Assembly (NCBI GenBank): GCA_023512375.1
Contig: JAILZS010000013.1
Location: forward strand, 1 to 56,849
Source of the DNA: Bacillota bacterium
GTDB lineage: Bacteria; Bacillota; Sulfobacillia; JAJZYS01; JAILZS01
Length of the DNA stretch: 56,849 bases
Reading direction: 5' to 3'
Shown here: piece after piece, positions 7,921 to 16,405 of the stretch
Numbering within the stretch: the stretch's first letter is position 1
Layout of the letters: each line of letters starts with the position of its first letter
Made by a program: the position numbers and the translations under genes
The notes under the pieces: model-generated
Databases searched by the model: none
What the model saw: only the letters and a program-made list of their open reading frames with translations
What the model was told of the DNA's origin: nothing

Positions 7921-7946
7921 TCCGGGCGATGGTATACTATCCCGGA
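7921..7946 (+). promoter_or_regulatory. Candidate promoter -10 inside an imperfect dyad
   Basis: TGG-TATACT (hexamer 7933-7938) is an extended -10-like element. It is flanked by TCCGGG (7921-7926) and CCCGGA (7941-7946), an imperfect inverted repeat that could be an operator. No -35 hexamer is clear. A start near 7945 would give the following membrane-protein gene a ~37-base leader to its TTG start. Confidence 0.4.
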
Positions 7947-7981
7947 TGAGGCGAAGCCCGCCTCCTCCGGGAGGTTGTGCG

Positions 7982-8785
7982 TTGACGAGTGCATCCCCGC
8001 CCCTGTCCGACGTGATCCGCATCGCCACCCAGACGCTGGTGGAGCACCTCACCCCCCTGGCGACGGCTGCAGCCGTGGTGGTGTTCCCGATGACGCTGTG
8101 GGAGGGGGCCCTGCCGCCGCCCTCCCTGCCCACCACCCCCACGCCGACGGCGGCCGACTTGGCGCGTGCCGCACGCGCCCTCTCTCCCTGGGTGTTGCCC
8201 GCGGCGGTGGACGCGGTGGCCAGCTTCCTCATGGGCGCTGCCGTCGTCTGGATGTTGGCGGAGGCGATGGCCGGGCGGGCCACCGGCCCCTGGGAGGGTT
8301 ACCGCGCGGTGTTCGGGCGACTGGGAAAGCTGGTGAGCGCCGGCCTCGCGCAGCTCTTGGCGCTCGCCGTCGTGGCCGTCGTCCTCGTGTTGCCGGGAGC
8401 CCTCCTGGGCGCGGGCGCCCTCCTACCCGTGGTCGTGCCGCTCCTCCTCGCCCTCTCCCTCGTCCTCAGCGTCTACTTCGCCCTCGTGACGCAGGTGGTC
8501 ATGCGCGAAGACCTGGGCTTCGTAGCCGCCCTCCGACGCAGCGCCCGCCTCGTGTCGGGGGCGTTCTGGCCGACGCTCGCCCTCATGCTCATCGGCGCCG
8601 TGGTCACAGCCCTGTTCGGCACCTTGAGCGGCCTGCCGGCGGCGGGTGGCGTGACCTTCGTCACGCGCGCCCTGTCCGAGCTCATCGCCGCCGCCGTGTC
8701 GGTCACCGCCGGGCTGTACCCGGCCGCCCTCCTCACCGCCCTGTATCGGGCGCGGGCGGCCGAGCGCCCGCTCCACGCCGCCTGA
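7982..8785 (+). CDS. Polytopic membrane protein
   Basis: A 267-residue integral membrane protein with about five or six hydrophobic segments. It contains the stretch MREDLGFVAALRRSARLVSGAFWPT. This pattern (amphipathic loop with 'alrrSarLv.g.fw.t') is seen in the membrane domain of glycerophosphodiester phosphodiesterase-like and related bacterial membrane proteins; the match is to fold type only. Start TTG 7982 is chosen because GGGAGGT is six bases upstream. An in-frame ATG at 7946 has no ribosome site and sits at the predicted transcription start. It converges on the M61 peptidase gene. Confidence 0.65.
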   Translation: MTSASPPLSDVIRIATQTLVEHLTPLATAAAVVVFPMTLWEGALPPPSLPTTPTPTAADLARAARALSPWVLPAAVDAVASFLMGAAVVWMLAEAMAGRATGPWEGYRAVFGRLGKLVSAGLAQLLALAVVAVVLVLPGALLGAGALLPVVVPLLLALSLVLSVYFALVTQVVMREDLGFVAALRRSARLVSGAFWPTLALMLIGAVVTALFGTLSGLPAAGGVTFVTRALSELIAAAVSVTAGLYPAALLTALYRARAAERPLHAA

Positions 8786-8831
8786 CGCCGATGGATCGTC
8801 CCCCTCCCCCCGGCGCCCCGGGGCCCGCCGC

Positions 8832-10715
8832 CTAGACGATGCTGGCGGCGAACGGGCGGCGGGGCGACGCAGGCTCGGCACGCAGGCTCCCGGGCTCGGG
8901 CAGGTCCTGGCCCAGCCAGGCACGGTAGACGGCCCGCTCCTCCTCGCCCACGTCGGCGCGCACGTCGATCTCGTACCGGTCGGGCGGCGCCTCGCTCAGC
9001 GGCACGTCGACCGCGACCAGCTCCCCCCGCCGGGCCAAGGTGAGCCGCACCACCTCCCCCGGCCGATGGTCGTGGATGCGGGCGCGCAGTCCGTCGGCGT
9101 CTTCGACCCGAAAGCCGCCGACGGCGATCACCTCGTCGTAGGCGTTGACGCCCGCCTCCTCGGCCGGCGTTTCGGCCAGGACGTGGCGCACGTAGAGGCG
9201 GCCGGATCGCTCCTCGGGCACCATCCCCAGGAGCGGCCGCGGCGCGCCCTCCGCCCCCGGTTCCTCCTCCCTCCCCGCGCCGGGCGGGCGGTTGGCCGGG
9301 TCGCCGTCCCGGTCCGAGCGAGCCACGCGCCGGCGCAGCAAAAGACCCGCATGAGCGAGGAACTCGCCCGGGTCGAGATCCTCCGTCCCCTCCACGTAGC
9401 GCCGCCAGAAGGCCTCGAGGGAACCCCCGGCCACCTCCTCCGCCGCCTGGCGGTAGGCTCCCTCCGGGAACCCTGTGCCCCGTCGCCCGTAGCGCTCGTA
9501 CATCCGGCGCAGGACGTCGTCCAGGCCGCGCCCACCGCCGGTACGCCGGCGGATCTCCAGGTCGAGGCAGAGGCCGATGAGCATGCCCTTCGTGTAGTAG
9601 GAGATCGTGCGGTTGGGGGAGTCTTCATCCGGACGGTAGAACTTGATCCAGGTGTCGAAGCTGGCCTCGGCCGCGCTCTGCACCCGCCGCCCGGGGCGCG
9701 CCTCGTACTCGCGGATGTCCGAGGCCAACATCTGGGCGTACTTGCGTACGCTCCACAGCCCCGCCCGCACGAGCAGGAGCTGGGCGTAGTAGTCGGTGAC
9801 CCCCTCCATGGCCCACAGCAGCGTCGTGTAGTTCTCCCGCCCGTAGTCGAAGGGCCCGAGCGCCGCGGGATGGATGCGCTTGACGTTCCACAGGTGGAAG
9901 TATTCGTGGGAGAACAGGGTGAGGAGGGAAAGGTAGCGCCCTTCGGGCCGGAAGTCGAACCGCCCCACGTCGCACGTGGTCGAAGCGGCGTGCTCGAGGC
10001 CGCCGCCCCGCCCGTCCAATAGGTGGACGATGAAGACGTAGCGATCATAGGGTAGGCCGCCGAACATCGCCCCCGCCGTCTCCACGATGCGCGCCAGATC
10101 CGCCACCAGGCGCTCGGGGTCCTCGTTGCCGTGTCCGTACAGGGCGAGTTCGTGGGGCCTGCCCAAGGCCTCGAAGCGGTAGACGCGGTGCGTGCCCACC
10201 TCCACCGGCGAGTCGAGCAGGGCGTCGTGGTCCGGGGCGCGCAGGCGCACCCAGCCCTCTCCCTCCTCCACCGTCTCCAGGGCGGTCGACACGCGCCAGC
10301 CGGGGGGCGTCTCGACCACCACGTCGACCGGCAGGTCGGTGCGCCCGTCCAAGGCGAAGAACATGCCGGCGCCGTTCCAGTAGGCGTGGCTCGCGTCCAG
10401 GTGGCTGGTCTGGACGGTGGGCTCGTTGGCGTATACCTCGTACTCGATCCGCGCCGCCCCGGAGTCGGGGGCGAGGAAGCGCCAGGCGTTCTTGCTCACC
10501 TTGTCGCACGCCACGGGCCGTCCGTCGCCGTCGGCCGCCCTGAGGCCATGCACGTGGCGGCTGAACTCCCGTACCAGGTAGGATCCCGGCGTCCACACCG
10601 CCATCTCGATGCGGTGCTCCCCGGGAGCAAGGCCGTCCAGGGCGAGGGTCACGCGGTAGCGGTGGGTCTGCGGTTGCGGAAAGCGGACGCGGTACTCGAG
10701 GCGCGGTTCGGACAC
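8832..10715 (-). CDS. M61 family peptidase with PDZ domain
   Basis: A 627-residue cytoplasmic metallopeptidase of the M61 (glycyl aminopeptidase) family. An N-terminal beta domain (1-170) precedes the thermolysin-like core: the GGGLEHA segment (237-243), the zinc motif HEYFHLWNVKRI (His270, Glu271, His274) and the third ligand Glu304 in WAMEGVTDYY. A PDZ domain at about 490-585 (GMVPEERSGRLYVRHV ... PAEEAGVNAYDEVIAV) completes the standard architecture and length. No signal peptide is visible. It starts with GTG 41 bases after the mutase gene, with GGGGGAGG upstream, so the two are probably co-transcribed. M61 enzymes remove N-terminal residues from peptides; the specificity here is unknown. 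Confidence 0.9.
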   Translation of the reverse strand: MSEPRLEYRVRFPQPQTHRYRVTLALDGLAPGEHRIEMAVWTPGSYLVREFSRHVHGLRAADGDGRPVACDKVSKNAWRFLAPDSGAARIEYEVYANEPTVQTSHLDASHAYWNGAGMFFALDGRTDLPVDVVVETPPGWRVSTALETVEEGEGWVRLRAPDHDALLDSPVEVGTHRVYRFEALGRPHELALYGHGNEDPERLVADLARIVETAGAMFGGLPYDRYVFIVHLLDGRGGGLEHAASTTCDVGRFDFRPEGRYLSLLTLFSHEYFHLWNVKRIHPAALGPFDYGRENYTTLLWAMEGVTDYYAQLLLVRAGLWSVRKYAQMLASDIREYEARPGRRVQSAAEASFDTWIKFYRPDEDSPNRTISYYTKGMLIGLCLDLEIRRRTGGGRGLDDVLRRMYERYGRRGTGFPEGAYRQAAEEVAGGSLEAFWRRYVEGTEDLDPGEFLAHAGLLLRRRVARSDRDGDPANRPPGAGREEEPGAEGAPRPLLGMVPEERSGRLYVRHVLAETPAEEAGVNAYDEVIAVGGFRVEDADGLRARIHDHRPGEVVRLTLARRGELVAVDVPLSEAPPDRYEIDVRADVGEEERAVYRAWLGQDLPEPGSLRAEPASPRRPFAASIV

Positions 10716-10756
10716 GCCCTATGCCTCCCCCTTGCCGGCCGGCGGCGCGCCGGTGC

Positions 10757-12439
10757 TCAGAACACCGAGGTCTCGCGGTACCTGCCGTAGACGCGCTGCA
10801 GGGCCTGGACGATCTCCCCCTCCGTGGCGTAGGCGCGGACGGCGTCCAGGATCGGTCCCATGACGTCGCCCTCCCGCCGCGCCGCTGCCTCCAGGGCGGC
10901 CAGCGCCGCCGCCACCGCCTCGGGGTCGCGGCACTCGCGCACCGCCATGAGGCGGCCGATCTGCTCGCGCTCCACCGAGGGGTCGATGCGCAGGATCTCG
11001 ATCCCCTCCTCGGGGGTGTCCTCCACGTAGGCGTTGACGCCCACCACCACGCGCTCCCCCCGGTCCACCTCGGCCTGGTAGCGGAAGGCGGCCTCGGCGA
11101 TCTCGCGCTGGAAGTAGCCGTTCTCGATCCCGGCCACCACCCCGCCCATCTCCCGGATCTCCCGGAAGTAGGCCTCGGCGCGGGCCTCGATGCGGTTGGT
11201 CAGCGCCTCGACATAGTAGGAGCCGCCCAGGGGATCCACCGTATCCGTGACGCCCGTCTCGTACGCCAGGATCTGCTGGGTGCGAAGGGCCACCTTGACG
11301 GCGTGTTCGGTCGGCAGGGCGAGGACCTCGTCCATGGAGTTCGTGTGCAGCGATTGCGTGCCGCCGAGAACGGCGGCCAGGGCCTCGTACGCCGTGCGCA
11401 CGACGTTGTTCATCGGCTGCTGGGCCGTGAGCGAGCAGCCCGCCGTCTGGGTGTGGAAGCGCAGCATCCACGAGCGCGGGTCCTTGGCCCCGTACTCCTC
11501 CCGCATGTGGCGGGCCCAGATGCGCCGGGCGGCGCGGAACTTGGCGATCTCCTCGAAGAAGTCGATATGGGAGTTAAAGAAGAAGGAAAGCCGAGGAGCG
11601 AAGGCGTCGACGTCGAGCCCCGCGCGCATGCCGGCCTCGACGTAGGCGAAGCCGTCCGCCAGGGTGAACGCCAGCTCCTGCGCCGCCGTCGACCCCGCTT
11701 CCCGGATGTGGTAGCCGCTGATCGACACCGGATACCACTGCGGCACGTGCCGGGTGGCGAACACGAGGGTTTGGGCCAACAGCTCGACGCTGGGCCCAGG
11801 CGGCACGATCCACTCCTTCTGGGCGATGAACTCCTTCAGGATGTCGGCTTGGGTCGTGCCGCGTAGCTTGCGCCACGGCACCCCCTGGCGCTCCGCCACC
11901 ACGAGGTACATGGCCCATAGGATGGGGGCCGGCCCGTTGATCGTCATCGAGGTGGAGACCTCGTCCAGGGGGATGCCCTCGAACAGCGTCTCCATGTCGT
12001 CCAGGGTGTCGATGGCCACCCCTTCGCGCCCCACCTCCCCCAGGCTCTGGGGATGGTCGGAGTCGTACCCCATGAGGGTGGGCATGTCAAAGGCCACGGA
12101 CAGGCCGGTCTGCCCCTGTTCCAAAAGGTAGCGGAAGCGGCGGTTGGTCTCGCGCGCCGTCCCGTAGCCCGCGAACTGGCGCATGGTGAACATGCGTCCC
12201 CGGTACAGGTTGGCGTGGATGCCACGGGTGAAGGGATACTCCCCGGGAAAGCCAAGGTCGCGCGCGTAGTCGAGGTCCGGCACGTCCAGTGGGGTGTACA
12301 CGTCCTGCACGGGCTCGCCCGAAAGGCTGGTGAACCGCTCCCGCCGGTCGCGCGTGGCGGCCCGGGTCGTCGCCTCCCACCGCCGCCGGCGCTCGGCCAG
12401 GTCGGCCAGCTCCCGCTCGCGCCCAGTTTGCTCTGCCAC
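10757..12439 (-). CDS. B12-dependent acyl-CoA mutase large subunit (isobutyryl-CoA mutase-like)
   Basis: A 560-residue catalytic subunit of the methylmalonyl-CoA mutase family, without the C-terminal B12-binding domain. It must therefore pair with a separate small subunit, which is not in this window. The CoA-binding barrel is intact ([67 protein letters not shown]). Numbering coincides with Propionibacterium mutase, where Tyr89 and Arg207 hold the carboxylate of methylmalonyl-CoA. Here they are Phe89 (RQFAG) and Gln207 (EFIAQKEW), the pair known from isobutyryl-CoA mutase. Butyryl/isobutyryl-CoA is thus the more likely substrate pair. GTG start with AAGGAGGGG upstream; M61 peptidase follows. 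Confidence 0.9.
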   Translation of the reverse strand: MAEQTGRERELADLAERRRRWEATTRAATRDRRERFTSLSGEPVQDVYTPLDVPDLDYARDLGFPGEYPFTRGIHANLYRGRMFTMRQFAGYGTARETNRRFRYLLEQGQTGLSVAFDMPTLMGYDSDHPQSLGEVGREGVAIDTLDDMETLFEGIPLDEVSTSMTINGPAPILWAMYLVVAERQGVPWRKLRGTTQADILKEFIAQKEWIVPPGPSVELLAQTLVFATRHVPQWYPVSISGYHIREAGSTAAQELAFTLADGFAYVEAGMRAGLDVDAFAPRLSFFFNSHIDFFEEIAKFRAARRIWARHMREEYGAKDPRSWMLRFHTQTAGCSLTAQQPMNNVVRTAYEALAAVLGGTQSLHTNSMDEVLALPTEHAVKVALRTQQILAYETGVTDTVDPLGGSYYVEALTNRIEARAEAYFREIREMGGVVAGIENGYFQREIAEAAFRYQAEVDRGERVVVGVNAYVEDTPEEGIEILRIDPSVEREQIGRLMAVRECRDPEAVAAALAALEAAARREGDVMGPILDAVRAYATEGEIVQALQRVYGRYRETSVF

Positions 12440-12530
12440 GGGCGTCCCCTCCTTCCCCTTGGTGCCCTATGCTGCCGCGTCGGGCTAGGGCATTCGTGCG
12501 CAGGGGCGCGATTCCTCCGCCCCGGCCGCG

Positions 12531-12560
12531 TTGACCGCCCTGGCGGGCCCTTCCTACAAT
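12531..12560 (+). promoter_or_regulatory. Sigma-A promoter of the tandem S13-like gene
   Basis: TTGACC (12531-12536) and TACAAT (12555-12560) are separated by 18 bases, with the start expected near 12567. The ATG at 12559 lies inside the -10 hexamer, so it cannot be part of this transcript. This supports the GTG start at 12601. Confidence 0.7.
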
Positions 12561-12600
12561 GGATCACGCTGGTCGAACGGCGTCGACTGGGGGTGGTCCG

Positions 12601-15411
12601 GTGCGACGCGGGACGCAGGGCCGGGGGGCGGCGGCTGCCGCCGTGCTCGCGGCCCTGTGGTGTGCCGCCGCGCCCGCGGCCTGGGCCGCCGCCACCCGCT
12701 CCCCCCCTCCCGGCCCCCCGAACGCTCCGGCCGCGGACCTGGCGGCGGCGGTGGCGCCCGCCGTGGCTGCGGGGGCCACGGTCTCCGTGGCCGTCCTGCC
12801 TGCAGCCGGCGGGCAGCCGGTGACCGGTGTCAACCCCGACCTGCGGTTGGCGCCCGGGGTGGCATGGGGGGCGGTGACCGCCGCCGTCGCCCTGTGGCAC
12901 CTCGGCCCCACCTTCAGCGTCCGCACCCTGGTGGAGGCCCCCGCGCCGCGCCACGGCACGGTCCTAGGCAACCTCGTGCTCGTCGGGGGCGGTGACCCGA
13001 CGCTGGACGACGCCCGCCTGGCCGCTCTGGCAAGGAACGTGGCCGAACGGGTACGGACGGTGACGGGGGGAGTCCTGGCGGACGCCGCGCGCTTCGCCTA
13101 TCCCCTGGTTCCCGCGGGCTGGCCCGTAGGCCTCCTCACCGCGGCCCAGGTGCCCGCGCCCGCGGCGCTGTCCGTGGACGGGGGCGCGGTGACGGTGACC
13201 GTCACGCCGGGGGCGCGGCCCGGCGCGCCCGCCCAGGTGCAGGAGGCGCCGGCCCCCCTCGTGCCCCTCGCCGGCGGCGTGCGAACCTCCCCTGCCGGGT
13301 CCGGCGCCGCCCCCTCGCCCACCGTCGCCTATGATGCGGCAGCCGGCGCCATCCGCCTTTCCGGCAGCGTTCCAGTGGGGGCGGCGCCGTATACGTCCGC
13401 CGTCTTTCCCCCCGGCGCCGCGCGCCTGGCGGCGGCCGCCTTCGCCCGCGACCTCATGGCCGACGGCGTGCGGCTGTCCGGGGGGGTGGGTGCGGGCGCA
13501 CCCGTGTCCGGCGCCGTCCCCCTCGCCTCCGTCGCCTCCCCCCCTCTCGCCCGCTGGCTTTCGGCCCTGTGGGGATCGGCCGGCGCAGCACCCTCTCCCC
13601 TCGCGGCCGAGGACCTCTTCCGCCTCCTGTGCCGGCCCACCGATGCGGCGCCGTGCGGAACCGACGCCGACGCCGCGGTCGTGGACGCCTTCCTGTCCGC
13701 CATCGGGCTAGGGGGAGGGGCCGTCGCGGCCGACGGCAGCGGCCTGTCGCAGCGAGACCTCGCCTCCGCCCACGTCCTGGCGCGCGCCCTTCAGGTCGCC
13801 GGCTGGCACGCATGGGGCCAGGCGCTGGTGGACTCCCTGCCGTCGCTCGCGCCCTCCCTGGCGGGAAGCCCCGCCGGCAGCACGGGCGTGTGGGGCGCCG
13901 CGGGGGACCGGCTGTCGCTCCTCGCCCGCGTCCCTGTGGCCGGGGGAAAGGTGCGCATCGTCGCCCTGCTGGCCGCCGGCCTCCCCTCCCCCACAGCCGC
14001 CGCCGTCCTGGCCGAACGCGTCCTCCAAGCCGCGGCGGGTGGACACCCGCTCCCCGCCCCCCGTCTTCCGGCCGCAGCTGCGGACCTCCTCCCCGGCGGC
14101 GGGGGCCCGGTGCTCAAAGCGCTGGATGGCGCCGGCCCCGGCGCGGTCGCCGCCCTCACGGTCTGGCCGGTGGGCGCGCGGCTGCCGGCCTGGAACCTGC
14201 GGGGAGCCGCCCTCCTGCCGGTGACGGGGGCGACCGGCGCCCTGGTGGCGGCGGCCGCCCTCTCGGCCGCCGGCCCCGCCCACCTCACCACGCGGGTGGT
14301 GGTGGACGGCACCTTCGCCGGCAGCACGCTGAACGGCAGCATCGGCCTTGTGGGCGGCTTCGACCCCACCTTGGACGCGGCCGGTCTCGCCTCCCTCGCC
14401 CGCGAGGTGGCGGGCCTGGGGGTGCGGCGCGTGACCGCCGGCGTGGTGGTCGACGACCTCGCCCTTCCCCCCACCGTGCCGCCCACCTGGCCATGGGAGG
14501 AGGTGGGCGGTACGGCCGCGGCAGGCGACGCCCTGAGCGCGGGCGGCGGCCTGTTCTCCCTCGCCGTCCTGCCCGGCGCCCGTCCCGGCTCCCGCGCCGT
14601 CGTGCAGGTGGTGCCCGCCTCCACACCCGTGTTCGTGCACGACCAGGCCCGGACCGTGGCGGGCGACGGCCAGTCCCTGGCCGTGTGGCCCGACCCGATC
14701 AGCGGGCATCTGGTGGTGACGGGGACGATCGGGGCGGGCCGGCGCCTCGAGGTCGTCTTCCTGCGCACCGCGCCCGACCCCGCCTTGGCGGCGGGGCGCC
14801 TCTTCCTCCAGGACCTGCGGCAGGCGGGGGTCGACGTGCGCGGAGGCGTGGCCCGCGCCGCCGTGCCCGATGTGGCGCCCACCCTCGCCGCCCTGCCCGG
14901 ACCCGGCTTCGCCGCCCTCACCGACTCGCTCCTCGCCGACCCCACGCCGGCGGCCGCCTGGGACGAGGCGGCCATCCTGGGTGGCGCCCTGCGCGGTGTG
15001 GCCGGCGGCCAGGCGGTGGCCGCCGCCCTCGCCCGGACCCAGGCCTTCTGGGCCCGGGCCGGGGCGGGTGCGCCCCCGCCCGTTCTCACCGATCCGGTCG
15101 GCGTGGGCGGCGACGACCGCATGGCCACCTATGGGTGCGCCGAGGCGCTGGCGACGATGGCCGCCAACACCGGCGTCGACTCCCAGCTTCCTCTCCTCCT
15201 CCCGCTGTTGCCCACGGGGGTGGCCGGCCAGGGGGTGCGGGCGGTGGTGGGTACGGCGCCGGGCCAGGGGTGGCTGGCCGGGTACGTGATCGCGGGCGGC
15301 CGCCCCTCCCTGGCGCTGTGCGCCTCCCTCTCCTCTCTCACGCGCCCGGCCGGGCCGCTGCTGGTCCGCATCGCCCAGGCCGTCGCCGCCTGGACGCCGC
15401 CCCGCGCCTGA
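12601..15411 (+). CDS. Exported tandem S13 (PBP4-type) peptidase-like protein with degraded active sites
   Basis: A 936-residue exported protein. A signal peptide (basic start, Ala-rich core, AWA cleavage region) covers about residues 1-30. Two ~460-residue copies of the D-Ala-D-Ala carboxypeptidase (S13/DacB) fold follow, each with the family marker LVLVGGGDPTL or IGLVGGFDPTL. Numbered from the upstream in-frame ATG at 12559 (subtract 14 for this start), the SxxK site of copy 1 reads APGVAWG (98-104), the SxN region reads DGSGLSQRD (392-400) and KTG reads STG (441-443). Copy 2 is LPVTGATG (553-560), lacks a clear SxN and ends in VVGTAPGQG. No complete Ser/Lys catalytic set remains, so it is probably a non-catalytic peptidoglycan-binding or structural protein. 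GTG 12601 has TGGGGGTGG four bases upstream. Confidence 0.8.
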   Translation: MRRGTQGRGAAAAAVLAALWCAAAPAAWAAATRSPPPGPPNAPAADLAAAVAPAVAAGATVSVAVLPAAGGQPVTGVNPDLRLAPGVAWGAVTAAVALWHLGPTFSVRTLVEAPAPRHGTVLGNLVLVGGGDPTLDDARLAALARNVAERVRTVTGGVLADAARFAYPLVPAGWPVGLLTAAQVPAPAALSVDGGAVTVTVTPGARPGAPAQVQEAPAPLVPLAGGVRTSPAGSGAAPSPTVAYDAAAGAIRLSGSVPVGAAPYTSAVFPPGAARLAAAAFARDLMADGVRLSGGVGAGAPVSGAVPLASVASPPLARWLSALWGSAGAAPSPLAAEDLFRLLCRPTDAAPCGTDADAAVVDAFLSAIGLGGGAVAADGSGLSQRDLASAHVLARALQVAGWHAWGQALVDSLPSLAPSLAGSPAGSTGVWGAAGDRLSLLARVPVAGGKVRIVALLAAGLPSPTAAAVLAERVLQAAAGGHPLPAPRLPAAAADLLPGGGGPVLKALDGAGPGAVAALTVWPVGARLPAWNLRGAALLPVTGATGALVAAAALSAAGPAHLTTRVVVDGTFAGSTLNGSIGLVGGFDPTLDAAGLASLAREVAGLGVRRVTAGVVVDDLALPPTVPPTWPWEEVGGTAAAGDALSAGGGLFSLAVLPGARPGSRAVVQVVPASTPVFVHDQARTVAGDGQSLAVWPDPISGHLVVTGTIGAGRRLEVVFLRTAPDPALAAGRLFLQDLRQAGVDVRGGVARAAVPDVAPTLAALPGPGFAALTDSLLADPTPAAAWDEAAILGGALRGVAGGQAVAAALARTQAFWARAGAGAPPPVLTDPVGVGGDDRMATYGCAEALATMAANTGVDSQLPLLLPLLPTGVAGQGVRAVVGTAPGQGWLAGYVIAGGRPSLALCASLSSLTRPAGPLLVRIAQAVAAWTPPRA

Positions 15412-15490
15412 GGCGCCACAGGCCCGCACCCCTCGCCGTCGGGGGCATGGCCGCCGCACTCCGGACGTACGACAGGGCGGAGGGATCGCC

Positions 15491-16405
15491 TTGTCCGCCC
15501 ATGCCCGCCTGCGCCGTCTCCTCGTCGCGGCCACCGAGGCCGGCGTGGCGGGGGAGATGGCCGCCGGCCACCTGGGGGCGGCCGCCATGCCGCCCGGTCC
15601 GCGCCTTGTCGCCCTCGCCGCCCTGGCCCTGGCTGGCTTGGCGGCGCTCGCCGCGATGACGGCCCTGCTTTGTCCTGGACCCATGCCCGACGCCCTGGCC
15701 CGGGCCGGCCTGGGCCTTCTGACCGCCGCCCTGACCGCCGGCGCGGGCGTCCACCTGGAAGCCGTCCTGCGTGGCGCCGCGGCGCCGCCCCCCTTCGCCC
15801 CCCTTCTGGGGGCGACGCTGCTCCTGGTCGCCTGGGTCCTGGGCGAGGTGCAGGCGCCCTTCACGCCCGCGCCAGCGGCGAGGGCCGCCGCCGTCGCCCT
15901 CGCCTCCTGGACGGCCGCCGCCGCCAGCGCCTACGACCACGCCCGGCGCGCCTTCTCGCCTCTGCCGTGGACGCTCCTGGCACCTGCCGCCGGATGGGCG
16001 CTCGGCACCGCCGTTCTCCTCTCCCTCTGCCCGGGCACCGTCGGGCGGCGGGCGCGGGCCGTCCTGCCCGCTGCCGCGACCGCCGCCTGGGCGGTGGGGG
16101 CGGCCGGCGTGCTCCTACACGCCCGCGCCCCCGCCCACCGCCTTCCCCTCCCCCTCCTTCAGCGCCTTGCCCTGCCGCCGCCGCTGTTGGCCCCCGCCGC
16201 CCTGGCGCTCGTCGCCCTGTGGGCGCTGCTTCTGCCCGCACGGCCGCCGCGCGTGTGGGTGCTGCTCCTCCCGCCCGGCCAGGAGGGGCGGCCGGGGCGC
16301 CTCACCGCGCCGGCGCCGGCCGGTGGGCGACGAACAGGCCGCCATCGCGCTCCATCTCCGCCTGGGCCGCCAGCAGGCGGCGGTACAGTCCCCCCGCCGC
16401 CATGA
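15491..16405 (+). CDS. Hypothetical polytopic membrane protein
   Basis: A 304-residue Ala/Leu-rich protein with about seven hydrophobic segments between residues 38 and 255. One loop reads LGEVQAPF, and an ASWTAAAASAYDHARR stretch lies mid-protein. I recognise no family. The TTG start has GGAGGGA five bases upstream. The last ~35 residues are low-complexity Pro/Gly/Arg and lie entirely over the 3' end of the convergent ABC transporter gene (104-base overlap). This part is probably just read-through to the first stop codon. It is on the same strand as the tandem S13-like gene, 79 bases downstream, so the two may be one unit acting at the cell envelope. Confidence 0.5.
   Translation: MSAHARLRRLLVAATEAGVAGEMAAGHLGAAAMPPGPRLVALAALALAGLAALAAMTALLCPGPMPDALARAGLGLLTAALTAGAGVHLEAVLRGAAAPPPFAPLLGATLLLVAWVLGEVQAPFTPAPAARAAAVALASWTAAAASAYDHARRAFSPLPWTLLAPAAGWALGTAVLLSLCPGTVGRRARAVLPAAATAAWAVGAAGVLLHARAPAHRLPLPLLQRLALPPPLLAPAALALVALWALLLPARPPRVWVLLLPPGQEGRPGRLTAPAPAGGRRTGRHRAPSPPGPPAGGGTVPPPP

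Noticed and set aside
7946-7981. ATG at 7946 as the start of the polytopic membrane protein
   Set aside because: It falls at the predicted transcription start with no ribosome site; TTG 7982 has GGGAGGT at six bases.
12559-12600. ATG at 12559 as the start of the tandem S13-like gene
   Set aside because: It lies inside the promoter -10 hexamer and lacks a ribosome site; GTG 12601 has both a ribosome site and a clean signal peptide.
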